Shown: positions 34,700-46,639 of the stretch, one piece after another
How the letters are laid out: each line of letters opens with the position of its first letter
Numbering within the stretch: the first letter of the stretch is position 1
From: Otatea glauca
Taxonomy: Eukaryota > Streptophyta > Magnoliopsida > Poales > Poaceae
NCBI GenBank assembly: GCA_036346275.1
Contig: CM070721.1
Span: 5,406,452-5,470,451 of the forward strand
Direction: 5' to 3'
Length of the DNA stretch: 64,000 nucleotides
The notes under the pieces: model-generated
The model's input: only the letters and a program-made list of their open reading frames with translations
Databases searched by the model: none
What the model was told of the DNA's origin: nothing
Translations under genes and position numbers: made by a program

Positions 34700-34978
34700 G
34701 CAGGAGGAGGAAAATGGAGAGTTACCTCCGTGTTGAAATATATGTTACTGTAGGATTTGTGTTGGATAAACATTTTTCGATCTGACCATTGATATATAAA
34801 TAATTATATAGATTGACAACATAAATTAATGTCAGTAGATCCATCATGAAATACACGTTCATAATATATAATTATGTTATTTGAAATAATATATTTTCAT
34901 AGAAATTGCTAGTGAAAACATCACTTTAAAGACTATGTTAATATCTAAACAATTTATATTTTGACATAAAGGGAGTAT
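34700..34978. mobile_element. Stowaway-like MITE remnant
   Basis: The right end TATTTTGACATAAAGGGAGTA resembles the terminal inverted repeat of Stowaway (Tc1/mariner) MITEs, flanked by TA. I see no good left terminus, so it is truncated or diverged. Confidence 0.4.
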
Positions 34979-34979
34979 A

Positions 34980-35660
34980 TGCTAGCTAGTCTACCACGAG
35001 CCATTGGATTGGACTTATCTGAGCGGGGATGGCTTTCACCCGACGGAGGCTGCCGACGAGCAGACTGCTGATGCTTTATTTGGTTCCACGTCACCAGGGG
35101 CAGTCCTAAGGTGCCCTAAAAATTTTGAAAAATGCTACAAGATCTTTTTTTTTCAATAGATCAAATTTGTTGATTGAATTAGTTTTAATTTTAGTGGTTT
35201 GAGATTTTTAATACCTTAAAACTACATGTATTGTACTTTTAGTAAATTTCAAATATATATTGGATTTACAATTTTATAAAATCATTATATAAGATTATAC
35301 AGTTGTATACGTGAATTGTATAACTTTAACGAAAAGTTTTTAGTTCCACCGTTGAAGGTCCCCTATTCGACAACTATAACCCGCCTCCTATTCTAAGTGA
35401 TGGAGTGTTGCTACTTGCAGAGTTGTAGATGTCGCTAGCGAGTGAAGTTTTGTTGTTCCCAAATTAATAGCGGATTGATTAGATGTATGCGTTACTCAAC
35501 GTGCTTGCAGCAATAAGATCGAACTTACTCGAACGTGCAAATTTCTTTTAAATCAATGGGCCAATCCCCCGGTTTCTATTATTAGAAACCACAATTACTA
35601 CGGATTGGCATATAGCCTAGTGGTAGGAAGCGAGTATACAAGTGATGACTTTTCTAGCCC
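34980..35660. other. Unassigned AT-rich intergenic sequence
   Basis: No ORF or repeat structure that I can support. Confidence 0.4.
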
Positions 35661-35667
35661 TATTGCC

Positions 35668-35945
35668 TTATTTTTCTTAAATCTAGCATCCCTTTGTCTG
35701 GATTTGCAAATTTAGCCTTCTCCACCGTGCTCCCTTACCACGGGAGCTGGTCCGCCGCGCCCCAGGAGCAAGCGAGCGTTGGAGGTGGGCAAGCGCGGGG
35801 GAGCTGGCCTATCTTGGCCGATGAACGCAGGAGGCCGCCTCCCGTGGTAGGGGAGTGCGGGAGCACATTGGAGAAGACTAGATTTGCAATTTCAGACGGA
35901 AGGAGGATTGGTTTGAGAAAAACGAGGCAATGTGGGTTAGAAAAG
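35668..35945. repeat. Dispersed element with AAATCTAG-type ends, member 2
   Basis: Left TTAAATCTAGCATCCC and TTTGCAAATTTAGCC; right AGACTAGATTTGCAATTTC and a GGTTTGAGAAAAA tail. The GC-rich centre contains CCACGGGAGCTGG and, inverted, CCCGTGGTAGGGGAG. Confidence 0.5.
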
Positions 35946-36315
35946 TCATCTATTCATGAGGATGTTCATTTCCACCTATCCAGATTTGATCTCTAAGATC
36001 GACACGGTGTACCGTATTTATTTAGAGTATATACACGTGTACATTCAGTGGGAAAGCGCATGTCCATGTTCCGTGAGATCGTGGGGCCTCTGCAAAAAAA
36101 ATTAGTGTGTAGTTGATGCGCACGCGTGTGTGTATGTGTAGTGTAAGTGGGGTGTGTGTTGTGTGCGTCATTCTTGTAATCTAAAAGGAATTTCAAAAAA
36201 AAAAGAAACCATGAGCACTCATACAAGAACTTGGAGAAAAAAAACATGGATAACCAGATATTGGGAATACTGGAAAGAAACTTCAGAGTTTACTTATAAT
36301 ACTCCACTCGCTGAA

Positions 36316-36431
36316 GCCTTGTTTGGCTAGGTCATAATCTCGGTCCATCAACGTAGATAGGTTGGGATTTTAGTTCAAATTCTCCGCCTACCCACGTGTA
36401 TCTTGGTTGGAAATAAACCTTAAAACAAGGC
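36316..36431. mobile_element. Short MITE with 9-bp inverted ends
   Basis: GCCTTGTTT at 36316-36324 and its reverse complement AAACAAGGC at 36423-36431 bound a 116-bp non-coding segment. Its class is uncertain and the target duplication (CTGA?) is weak. Confidence 0.5.
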
Positions 36432-36479
36432 CTGAGTACTTTTATCACAACCTAGATCTGAATTGATACAATTTAGGTG

Positions 36480-37880
36480 AAAGGACCTGAGATGTAGCCT
36501 AGAGGGGGGTGAATAGGCTGATAAAATTTTTGCCGTTAAATAAAAGAACTCCCGAGGGTCTCAATCCGGAATGTCCGGGGTATATAACCCGGATACTCCG
36601 GATTATCCGGACTGTCCGGGTTCAGGAGTCCGGATACTCCGGATTGTGGATCTCGAAGATGGATTTTAAATCTCGTCAATATTTTGACAATCTACTTGAA
36701 TACAAAAGTTCTTAATGATGTTAGGTACCTGAGGGTATAGTAGATCTGAAGCCACAAACAACAAAAGAGTAGATCGGGTCTTCCAAAGGTCTATCACAAC
36801 AAACTCAAACAAGAACACAACCAAGAGCACGAAGACAAAGATTTTTACCAAGTTCAATTCTTGAAGGAATCCTCGTCTCCGTTGAGGAGGCACAAAGCCC
36901 GGTCCCTCTTGACCACTATCCTCCGGTGTTGCACAAAGCACTCGTCGGTCCTCACTTCTAGCCTCTTTCCTTTCGGAGGCGAGACTTGCCTTCACAAACT
37001 ACCGGGGCTAACCACACCAAGATTTGGAAGCTCCCGGTGACTCCTTGCCGTCTAGGAGCCCTTCAAACTCCAAGAGTAACAAATACCTCGCGAAGTCAAT
37101 CTTGGAGGATGAAACTTGTGCTCAAGAATGAAAGATGCAAGATGAGATTTCTCAAATCCACTCCTTTCTCCCTAAAATGATTAAATCTATCAAATGCCTT
37201 AAATGGAGGAAGGAGATTAGGGCTCAAGGGAGTGAGAATGAATGAGTTTGAGTGAGCAAGTGCAATAATGGAGCTGTCCTTGTTAGGTGAAGAGTGAAGA
37301 CTTATATAGATGCTCCAAATTCTAACCGTTGGGTGAAATTGCGCTGTCCGGAGTATCAGGATGTTTAATCCGAGACTCGGATTGGCGACATCGAACCATA
37401 CCGAAGGGGTCAATCCGGATACTCCGGATGAAACCCCGGATACTCCGGATGCCATGAGGGCAGCACCCGAAGGGGTCAACCCGGAGAGTCCGGATGAAAC
37501 CCCGGATACTCCGGATTGACCTGCTCGGCCACAAAAGGAAATTTCAAGAGAGAAAACAAAAGATGCAGTTCTTTTATTTTGCATTTTCCATTCTTTGAGC
37601 ACACGCATATTCTCCAAACGATTTCCCGTCGTATCCCTCTTAATAGTACGGCTATCCTTAGACTCAATAAAATAGAAAAACTTTACAACGAGCCTTGATG
37701 CCGTCTTCACAACTTTTTAGACTTTTCTTTGATCTTCAATCTGCATTTTTCTAGGGTGATATTGCTTCAACCTCTGCACAAATTCTTATTTAGACATTAG
37801 TTCTTCAATTGTGTTGCCATCTATCACCAAAACTTCTTAAGGGGCCTAGATGCACTTTCATTAGGCTACAACAATTCTAA
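36480..37880. repeat. Unclassified grass repeat with TCCGGA-word clusters
   Basis: The segment opens with AGAGGGGGGTGAATAGG. It has two clusters of the word GGATACTCCGGAT and variants (36565-36650 and 37345-37520), about 700 bp apart. The core TCCGGA is palindromic. The 204-codon ORF on the minus strand here is made of repeated SGVSGVSSG-type peptides from the word cluster and is not a gene. The class is not known to me; transposon subterminal arrays are one possibility. Confidence 0.5.
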
Positions 37881-38867
37881 GCTATACTCCACCATACTAG
37901 GTCTAGCAATAGTCTTCCATTTTTTTGTCCTTTTAAAGCTTTAGAAAATAGCATCTAGATTCTTCTAGCAACAAGCCCCTACTGCAATACTTCGACCCAT
38001 TAATATGAAGGCCCGCCCATATGGAGCGGTGACGCGATTAGTCCGCATTACTTGAAAGCAGTATTATAAATAGCTAGCTATTGTTACGCTATAGTTTTTT
38101 TTTGACCCAAAACGCGAAGCTACGGGCTAATATTCCGTTATATTCGCTACAAGTGCTATAGCTAGCGATAGCTCCACTATTTAACGTAGCTTGTAGCTAA
38201 CGATAGCTCCGCTATCCTACATAATATCCATTGTTCCAAATATTAGGTCCATTTGAAATCCAACATTATTAAAAAGGACCAAATGTATCTCTTATAAGCT
38301 TCAACTATGAGAAAACTTAGTAAAAAATCTTATCTCGTTATTTTTCAATAATCCAACATCCATATTTCTTAGTGATTAAGTACTTATTTTTAAGAACATT
38401 ATGATATGGTTACCATTTATGGTCTTTTGGGCATGTATTAATACGTTTGTTGATTTCGGACTTGACTCATGTTCTTATTATAAAAATATTACTACCTTCT
38501 AAAGTGCCATATTTTTATGATTTGTTTAGAGCTAATTTATATTATATACATATTTAATTTTTTTACAATCTATTAATATTGAAAATGCGATGAAGGATAG
38601 CTTCCGCGATAACTAGTGATAGCTACTGTACCTTTTTAGGACCTTACAGAAGCCGCAAAAATCGCGATTTAATACCTTGCTTGAAAGAAAGCTTGGCTAG
38701 TTAGCCATGGTTGTCTTTTTTTTTTCAATTGCACAGATTTCTTAAAGGTTAAAACTCCATTTCAAACACAGAAATTTCATGGGTGTTTTATATAAAATAG
38801 TTTAATTTCCGTAAGAATTAGAGAATATTGAAGGTTTGGATTTTCTTACCCCATTTGTGTATGTTTT
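37881..38867. other. Unassigned AT-rich sequence
   Basis: The words TAGCTAGCTATTG and GCTATAGCTAGCGATAGCTCC give several short local inverted and direct repeats around 38070-38230. No gene is seen. Confidence 0.4.
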
Positions 38868-39295
38868 TTTTTTCAAATCTAGCTTCCATCCGAACGTTTT
38901 TGCAAAACTTGCCCCCTCCCTGACCGCAGAAGGAGCGGTAGCTCGGTAGGTGCTTTCGCAGTAGGAGTGCTCGTAAGGACCTGCCAAGCCACACTACAGC
39001 GGAGCACAGTAGTTAGTGGTTTAATTAATTAGTCACTTAATTTGGCAATGCACTCTAGCTCGAGCTACCATCCGCAGTGGTGTGGCTCAGCAGGTGCTTT
39101 CCGAGCACTCCGGCCATGGAAAGCACCTGCCGAGCTACGAATGCGCGGTAGCGTGTTTTTTTCCGTTACCAAGCACCTTTTATGGTACATGAGCGCGGTA
39201 GACGATATGAGTTGTCTGTCACTTCTTCTGCGGTCGAAGAGAAGACTATTTTTATAAAAATATTATAATGAAGACTAGATTTGTAAAAAAACATA
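38868..39295. repeat. Dispersed element with AAATCTAG-type ends, member 3
   Basis: Left TTTTTTTCAAATCTAGCTTCC and right GACTAGATTTGTAAAAAAAC are inverted copies. The centre has local hairpin words (GGTGCTTTCCGAGCACTCC, then GGAAAGCACCTGCCGAGCT). It ends about 170 bp before the predicted TATA box of the DUF569 gene. Confidence 0.55.
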
Positions 39296-39466
39296 CATAG
39301 GACCAGAAAAACAAAAATCGGAGACACCTTATTATCATCTCTTTCTTAGAGCTTTGTCTAAGGCTACGAATCATGTGGGCGACTGACAGTAACTGTGGTC
39401 GAGCAGACACCTTGACATCCTCTCTTTCTTAGAGAAGAAAAGAAAAAACAAAAGAGAAAAGAACCC

Positions 39467-39474
39467 TTTAAATA
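39467..39474 (+). promoter_or_regulatory. Putative TATA box of the second DUF569 gene
   Basis: TTTAAATA lies about 157 bp upstream of the ATG. A CT microsatellite (39583-39601) in the likely 5' untranslated region is typical of plant leaders. Confidence 0.5.
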
Positions 39475-39630
39475 CCCGCCTTGGCGCCCAAGCGTAACCG
39501 CCGCAACGAACACTTGCTCCGCTCTCCTCCTGCCTCTCCTCTCCCAGACCGCAGCGCCAAGAAACCAAGAACCCACTCGCACCTCTCTCTCTCTCTCTCT
39601 CCCGCGCCGCCCTCCTCCTCTGCAGCAACA

Positions 39631-42455
39631 ATGGAGCAGTTCCACAACGGCCGCCACGTGAGGCTGCGGAGCCGCGTGCATGGCACGTACCTCCACGCCG
39701 ACGACGACGGGCGGGGAGTCTCCCTCCACCCGCGCCGCACGTCTCAGAACGCGGCGTGGGCGGTGCACGTGTTCCACAGCGACGGCCTCTACGTCCTCCT
39801 CCACGGAGCCTACGGCCGGTACCTCTCTGCCACGGCCACGCCGGCGCCGACTGGCCATCGCGGCCTCCGCGTCGCGCAAGGCGACTTCGACCAGCCGGAG
39901 GTCGAGGCCATCATGTGGCAGGCCGTCTGGTCGGGGTCAGGGGACGGCGTCCTGCTGCGCCACGTCGCTGGGCGCTACCTCCGTGCCAACGGCAGGTACC
40001 TCCAGTGGAACACCGGGGTCACCATTGACGCCTTCGACAACGTCAGCACGATGATGCACTGGGTGGTGGAGGCCATCCCTTGGAGACAGACGATACCTAT
40101 CCTTCCAGGTCCAGCTCAGGTGAGCTCGCCATCCCCTGTTCTTGATAATTCTCGAATTGGTTTGGGCGGCGGAGCGATTCTTGGAGCCTGTCGATTGCGT
40201 GAATTGGGTTCTTGGGGGGGGGGGCAATTTCGGATGTTGTTTGCGTCGGTGTTTTCAGGTTAAGTGCAGGAATTGCTAATTGTGTTAACTGCGTTCTCCT
40301 GAGAGCAAATTCTTTGTTCTGTTTTTGACAAAGTTTCCGCATTTGTTGCTGAAGCTGTTAATTCTGCATCTTATGTTCACGGCGAAGCAATTCTTGGTAA
40401 CATATTGTGCAAGATTACTGTTTCTTTTGCCCAAGGTGTAAAAATTCTGTAGGTTGCACTCCTAGGGAGCAGTTCTTGGTTCCATCTGTCAGGTCGCCAC
40501 CTCGGTTGCTGGACTCCTTGTTCCTCCACATTTGGTTCGCTTTAGGGAGCAGTTCTTGATCAAGTTTCTCCTTTTCTCCTGTTCCATTTGGTACTACCAG
40601 TAGTTACCCAAAATTTCTTGTCCGTTCTAGAAATTTTACTTATCAATTTTATTTTGGGACAGTTCTTCCCAATGTTGGCATCAGCATTGTTCTCGATCCT
40701 TAGTCAGTTCGTGTCAGATCGCAGTGAAGACTGGTCTGGGTCTGAACATTTTGTTTCCGTTATGTCTATAGATATCTTGTTCAGTTACTACTTACTACTG
40801 TTGTCCATCGCAATGTCTGTCTTGTTTTAATTTCCTGAACACCAATTGAACTGCAGCAGCAGCAATCAAGAGGCTTCATCGGTCTGCTCCGGCGCGCCGA
40901 GCCCGAGGCGCCGTCGCGGGAGATCCGGTACGTGCCTGCAAGCCCTGATGGGTTATTCAGCGAGCACGCCTGGGCTACGTTTCAGTTCGCCGGGAGATCC
41001 GTGTTCAATCTGAGGACCGAGCTGGCGGCTCGGGTGGGCTTCGCGATATTCTTCTTCCGCCTCACGATGTGTGTTCGAGCAGGCCGCTTCGGACGGCTGA
41101 CCCCTCTGGTCATCGACCTGCCTCGCAGCAATGAGCCCATGGACATCGTCATTCTCACGGCCGGGTCGAGAGGTGAGTGGTTTTTTGCGGTCCAACTTCC
41201 CATTGTTCTGTCATCTGTGTAGGACTAGCTATCTGCTTCTCTTTTGGTGACAATTGTTCCATAGAGTATATATGCTCACGGTATCTCGAAGTATTGAATT
41301 TGCTCCTTCAGTATCACATGCTGGAACATTATTGGCATACTTTGGGATAATTCACAGGATATTATTCTAAAGGTAGAATGTTCTAAGACCAACATTAGCT
41401 CTATCTTTTACATGGAAATTATTATTATCGCAGCTTGAGAAATATGGAAACAAAGAAATGAGTGATTGGATATTTGAGAGAATAACTCCAAGTATATCAA
41501 GCTAGAAAAGACTATTTATGAATGAGCTCACCCTGCACGTGCATCGAGTAAAAGAGCAACATAGACAAAACTTACTTGACTGGCTAGACACATTATCATG
41601 AACTCGTTCCCCACTTTGGGATTGCAATTTTAACTTTTAATCTTTGTGCATAAACTTTTGTCATCTTTTATATTAATGTATACATATGTTGTAGGGGTCT
41701 CCCCTACCGCTACCGTTCAAAAAAAAAGTCTTGAATTTGCTGTGCACATTGCACAGAGATCTGTAGATGTTGCTGCTGCATGTACATGATTTCTTTAGTC
41801 TTATTTTAGTAAAGTGTGACCCACTTGTGCCTGAAAATAACAGTATACTATGTTTGGTTGGGGACTTGGGAATATCTGAAAACTGTTGTAGATAAGTATT
41901 TACAGTCTGCCTTGTGTTATCATTCTGTGTACAGATGCTGCAAGATGGTCTGAAGATATGGTTAATTGGACAATATCATTTTGTAGTCAGATACTCACAA
42001 TCAACCTTGATATTAAAATTACTGGTTGCATACTCTGATCCTCAGTTCAGAAATTCAGTTGTTTCACATGTTTTTGTGTTCTTCTAGTAGAATTTTGGGA
42101 TCTTAAAACCCCAAATCAGTTCAGTCATCTCATTTAAGTCTTGTATAAAGGATATTGATTTCTATTTGATTTATCCAATTCTACATGTGTTGAACAATCT
42201 GTTAACAAAATTCAGGTTGTATCCTACAATACTCAGTTAAAGTATGAAACCTAGTTTCCGCACAATATACTGTTTTGTACATGAGCAGTCATGTAGATCT
42301 TGTTATTGATTATCATCTTTACAAGACTGACATTTGCATTATTGATCTGCTGCATCACTTTCAGTGCCTGTTACATGCTGTCTAACTGATCCTTTGTTTT
42401 ATTTGCGAGTTCAGCTGATGATGCATTGCGATACCCAGATGTTGATGCAGCGTAG
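39631..42455 (+). CDS. DUF569 (actin-crosslinking-like) protein, three exons
   Basis: Exons are 39631-40119, 40857-41172 and 42415-42455, giving 281 residues with all junctions in phase (donors GTGAGC and GTGAGT; acceptors CTGCAG and TTCAG). Residues 1 to about 150 form the DUF569 beta-trefoil-like domain (HNGRHVRLRSRVHGTYLHAD, then a repeat-like HVAGRYLRANGRYLQW). Exon 2 carries the second conserved domain (REIRYVPASPDG, then GRLTPLVIDLPRSNEPMDIV). The last exon adds ADDALRYPDVDAA. It is a paralogue of 27628-29191, on the same strand 12 kb away, with the same exon plan. The family's biochemical role is not established; an actin-bundling link is inferred from fold resemblance only. Intron 2 holds a LINE insertion. 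The start is supported by the conserved MEQFHNGRHVRLRS opening. Confidence 0.92.
41305..41726 (+). mobile_element. 5'-truncated LINE in intron 2 of the DUF569 gene
   Basis: The segment ends GGGGTCTCCCCTACCG, then a short spacer and an A-run, as grass LINEs do. AGTATTGAATTTGCT (41290-41304) and AGTCTTGAATTTGCT (41727-41741) flank it, a 15-bp target duplication with one mismatch. It contains no ORF of note. Confidence 0.8.
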
Positions 42456-43373
42456 AGGAAGATGATAGCAGGACTTCTGACAGTCTCTTCAGAAGCGTCA
42501 CCGCCTCGGATACAATACAATTGGATGTCTTCTTTAGTGTATTAGTACGTGTTTCAGAAACACCCAGCAACTTTTCTGTTTCTGGTAGTTAGGTTTGGCA
42601 TTCTCCGGACAAGAAGGTGTTTGTATTGGCCTTTCAGTTCTTACAAACTGCTGAAAACATTGAGTTCAATGCCTGAACAATTTTGCACAGTGACATTGGT
42701 TGTTCCCATTTCGCCTCTGCAGTTGATAACAAGAACAATATGTTGGTAGTTCTCATATTCATTGTTGCCAGCTGCATTTCTTTTCGATTGAGCATTTTAT
42801 ATCAACGGGATGGTTGGAATACAATTTTACTGGTTCCTGCAATGAGTTAGTCCTGTTTAGCTGTGCTGTTTCGACCAAACAGTAGAAAAGGAACTTGCAT
42901 ACTGTTGTGTTCTGATGCCAATACCTGAATCTCTGCAAGCCGCTTTGGCACAAGGCCGTAGACGTGCGTCTGCCTGCTGCCGCGCTGTCTTGTAGTCTAG
43001 CTCCCCTTGCCGTCGTCCGTTCATCCATGGGTGAGTGACCCAGGTGGCTCCCTTCTCATGCGTCCGGCCACCAGAAGCCGCCGGCGACGACGCACGACTT
43101 CTTTTTCTGGGTGCGATTTGTTTCAGAATGCAGACTCGTATGTGAAGTATTTTACTAGGTGTGTATGAGTGGCAAGTGACTTCTTTGTTGAAGGACACTT
43201 AAATTTTGAGCCACTTGATCTAGATACAAACCAATAATATGGACAATAATAACATGATATTATTGGCTACCACTTAAATTTTGAGGACACATATAAATAG
43301 ACTAGCATATGTATTTGTTGACATGTTTCATGAGTCATGGATATAGAGATATCAAACCAATAATATGAACACA
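42456..43373. other. 3' flank of the DUF569 gene and intergenic sequence
   Basis: Probable 3' untranslated sequence of the DUF569 gene, followed by AT-rich DNA. CCACTTAAATTTTGAG and CAAACCAATAATATG each occur twice (near 43195/43270 and 43228/43354), a small direct duplication. No gene is seen. Confidence 0.4.
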
Positions 43374-44480
43374 TGTTAGAGAATATGGAATTAGATCGAT
43401 CCATCTTGAGACACCACGAGAACATTGTAATCTTACTTGTTATCAGTTGGTCTCATATACAATGTGTATACTATATAACTTGAGATTGACATATGTACTC
43501 GAGGTGTGTAATGACTTACTTAGGGGTTACCAAACGCTACTCCGTAACTGAGTAGTTATAAAGATAGCTTTTGGGTTTGTCGTGAAGCATGCTGCGAGGC
43601 ATGGTCGATCAAGATGGGATTTGCCCCTCCATATAATGGGAGAGATATCTCTAGGGCTCTCGAGTGGTCGGATTCCGGAAATGCATGACCATACTATTCA
43701 TGGTTAAAGAGTTAACTGTAGTCGAGAATTCTGAGTTCTATAATCAAGAAAGAGTGGTCGAGCTATCTAAACAAAGATGGTACATTCTCGCCTTGAGTTT
43801 AATCGATATCGGGAGGGAAGAGGAAATACATATAACTAAGCATTGTTAAGGTTCATCTGATATGATCTTTACATATACTCTAGAGTTGGCACGTCATGTT
43901 AGGATTTGCTACCGATTAATGGTCGAGTAAGAGTTCTCAGGCCATATCCAAGTATATTTGAACCTATAGGATCGCACGTTTAAGGGGTTGGGACTTAATT
44001 CAGATGGTGATACGAGTTCTGATAGGCTTCAAGTTACTAATGGGCGTCTAATGTAAAGGCCTATCATGGGGTGTCTATAAAAAGGGAGAGGTGATGCTTT
44101 AGGGTTAACAGACAAGATAGGAATTTGGAATTTTTGAAACCCTAGCCGCCACACCTCCTACGCTCAAAACCGCGCACCCAACCCTAGCATTCTGACGTGT
44201 GGCATCTCTACCCTGTACGTGTGGATATCCTGGAGGTGTTGCTGCAAAGCTTCAATGCTAGAACGATCTGCAACCTGCGACAGTGACGAGGGCGATCCAT
44301 AACTTGTGACGGTCACGATGAGTTGTTGGAGGAGGCGCAAGGCTAGTACAACTACAAACCGTACCAACGCGCTACATCGACTCTACTTCCGCTACGGATC
44401 TACGCGTCTAGTGGTTATTCTGTGATCTATAACTTGCAGTGGTTTCTTAGTTACACGGTAGAAAATTTTAATTTTATGCT
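43374..44480 (+). mobile_element. Possible solo LTR
   Basis: TGTTAGAGAATATGG opens a segment with a TATA-like TCTATAAAAAGGGAG (about 44073) and downstream AAACCCTAGCCGCC, features common in LTRs. I could not find the 3' terminus or a target duplication, so the limits are approximate and the call is tentative. Confidence 0.35.
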
Positions 44481-44691
44481 AGAATAGCCCACCCGTTCCT
44501 CTTCACTAACCACTCATCCTCGTCGTGCTTGTTAGCTCCCACTGCCCTCCTAAATGCCCACGTTTGGAGATGCCATTGTCGCCTCATCGCTCCGACACCA
44601 CTGCCGCCCACCGTCGTTCAGCCCCTATCCCCCTCTCTCCATATCACAGGTATCGATAAATCCAAACTATACATCAGGTGAACTCGAATCA

Positions 44692-44763
44692 GGGCGTTTG
44701 GTCTAGTGGTATGATTCTCGCTTTGGGTGCGAGAGGTCGCGAGTTCGATTCTCGCAACGCCCC
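44692..44763 (+). tRNA. tRNA-Pro (anticodon UGG)
   Basis: A 72-base gene folding into a full cloverleaf. Acceptor stem GGGCGTT pairs with AACGCCC; anticodon stem CTCGC pairs with GCGAG around loop TTTGGGT (anticodon TGG); T-stem GCGAG pairs with CTCGC around TTCGATT. Discriminator base C. Internal A-box TGGTCTAGTGG and B-box GAGTTCGATTC are intact, and a T-run follows within about 10 bases as a Pol III terminator. It has no intron, as is usual for tRNA-Pro. It appears functional. Confidence 0.97.
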
Positions 44764-46144
44764 TGCTTGTTTTGGCTGGTCCTTCAAATTAACTCCTCGT
44801 TGTGCAACAGACTGCAATTTTTGGTTGGCTCACACGCTTCCTTCAGACAGCTGAAGAGAGAATTAGAGGAAACTAGTTAAAGCCCCGTTGCAGCCGGCGA
44901 CGTCTCAATTTTATTAATTAGAGAGAAATATTTTTTGGAAAAAAATAAAATAAAGAAAATGTTGTGCACTGTTGAAGAGAGAATAAGTGGAAATGCTTTG
45001 TGCACTGCATACTGAAAGTGAAAGATAGCCTGCAAAGGAGCATGTACATTATATGCAGAGGAGCTAATGTAGGGGTGACGGTGTGCTTTTATTGTTATCT
45101 TGGTTTAGCCAAGCGTTATTAAGCGAGCGGAGAGGCGATAACCTAACGAAGCACAATGCGAACGAGTGGAGAGGTGGCGTGGAGGTGGCGAGGCAGGGTG
45201 GCGGAGGTCGGGGAGGCGGAGTGAGCGGGATGGGAGGTGGTCAAGCGAAGCCACAGCTGAAAAGCTTCTCCTCAGCGGCTGCAGTTTTTGGGGGTGCTTC
45301 TGCTGTGGCTTAGCTTCCCAGCTACTTTGCAGCCATGCTGTTTGGAGGAGCTTTTGGACCAAAGCTGAAGCACAGCCCCAAACAGACCCGTGATGTACAT
45401 CGACTTGCATTGATTGCTAAGACCCGAAATCTTTAGCTATTGTATACTGGATGCGCTACCTGCCTGAAGCACGTTTTCAACAACGTGCTCTGCAGCTTGT
45501 TCTCCAGCACGCACCTCAGATTCTCAGTGTAGCAAGTAACTGACTGACTAATGGAACACAATGGAAGCTGGCAAGTTCCCTGATAAATTGATTTGGCATT
45601 TGACAGCAAATCCGGCATAGCATTGCTGTCTGCTGTAGATATCAGGTTACACTCATCCAAATCATCAATGGATAAATGCAAGTCAATACCAATGCCGATT
45701 GCCGAGTCTGAAGATCAGGCTTGCATACACTGGCTGAAGTCACACACTTGCAGCACTTGCCATTACAATGCATCTACACATTTCCTTCTTAAGACCAAAT
45801 TATACCAATAATAGTTAGTAAGTGAATCGCAAGAGAACATTGTTAATTAGCGAACTAGCATTGAGATCAGGAAGGAAATCGAGGGCTTAGCTAGGAAGTT
45901 TTCAACTTGAAATGCTCGTACATGTAAGGCTCCGTATAGAATGCAAGAATTTTATAAAAATTCCACAAGAAACAGTTTAACTTTTATAAAAATTAAGAAA
46001 AAAAATTCCGTCTTACATACTGGGAATAACATGTTATCACTGGTCACGCTGTCGTAGTGTCCTATACCATAAAACTTCTCTTCTCGAATCATCAGCCAAG
46101 GAAAAACGGAAGCCTCGGCATAATTGGCCAGGTGCCATTTGTTT
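44764..46144. other. Intergenic sequence with a hAT-like MITE end
   Basis: Near 45375-45389 the words GGCTGTGCTTC (as reverse complement) and CCCCAAACAGACCC look like the right end of a MITE of the GGGTCTGTTTGG type. The left end may be near 45250. The rest holds no gene I can support. Confidence 0.4.
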
Positions 46145-46400
46145 TACAAATTTAGCATCCATACAAAAATAATTAAAAAACTCTTCTCAACTATAGAAGT
46201 GCCAGTAGGTGACACCATGTACCACGATAGGAGACTAGGGCCACATTAGGCCAGCCAACCATGGCAGCAGTTGGTTAGGCTACCACGGCAAACTTGTTGC
46301 CGTGCTCCCCATCTCGGCAGTCAAATGCCATACACTATGGGTGCGGCACTGCGGTGTGTCTTATGCGCGGCAAGTCCTACCGCGATCGATGTCTTGCTGT
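46145..46400. repeat. Dispersed element with AAATTTAG-type left end, member 4
   Basis: The left part (TTTTACAAATTTAGCATCC) matches members 2 and 5. The centre has CCACGGCAAACTTG and its partial inverse. The right end is not clear. It lies just upstream of the dioxygenase gene. Confidence 0.4.
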
Positions 46401-46515
46401 GGTTCTGAAATTCTATCGGGTATGATAGATGACACCTATTGCTACTTTCGTGGTCAGGAATTGAATAATTTTTACACATTTAAATTAAAAAAAAGAGAGT
46501 TGCATAAATATTAAA

Positions 46516-46525
46516 TATAAATAAA
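46516..46525 (+). promoter_or_regulatory. Putative TATA box of the dioxygenase gene
   Basis: TATAAATAAA lies about 120 bp before the ATG at 46640, in an AT-rich stretch just before composition turns GC-rich. Confidence 0.45.
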
Positions 46526-46639
46526 AAATAGATAATGATAGGAAAACAACGAAACACTGCTTGCCAGGGCGAGAAAGGCTTCGTATCGTTCCCATCACCA
46601 CCGAATCTCCCAAGTCTTTGCGCCGCCGCGGCTGCTCCG

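Noticed and set aside
37096..37710. 204-codon minus-strand ORF
   Set aside because: Its repeated SGVSSGLSG peptides come from the TCCGGA word cluster of a repeat; no domain.
39364..40054. ORFs on both strands over DUF569 exon 1
   Set aside because: GC-rich shadow ORFs rich in Arg, Ser and Thr; the paralogue supports only the 39631 frame.
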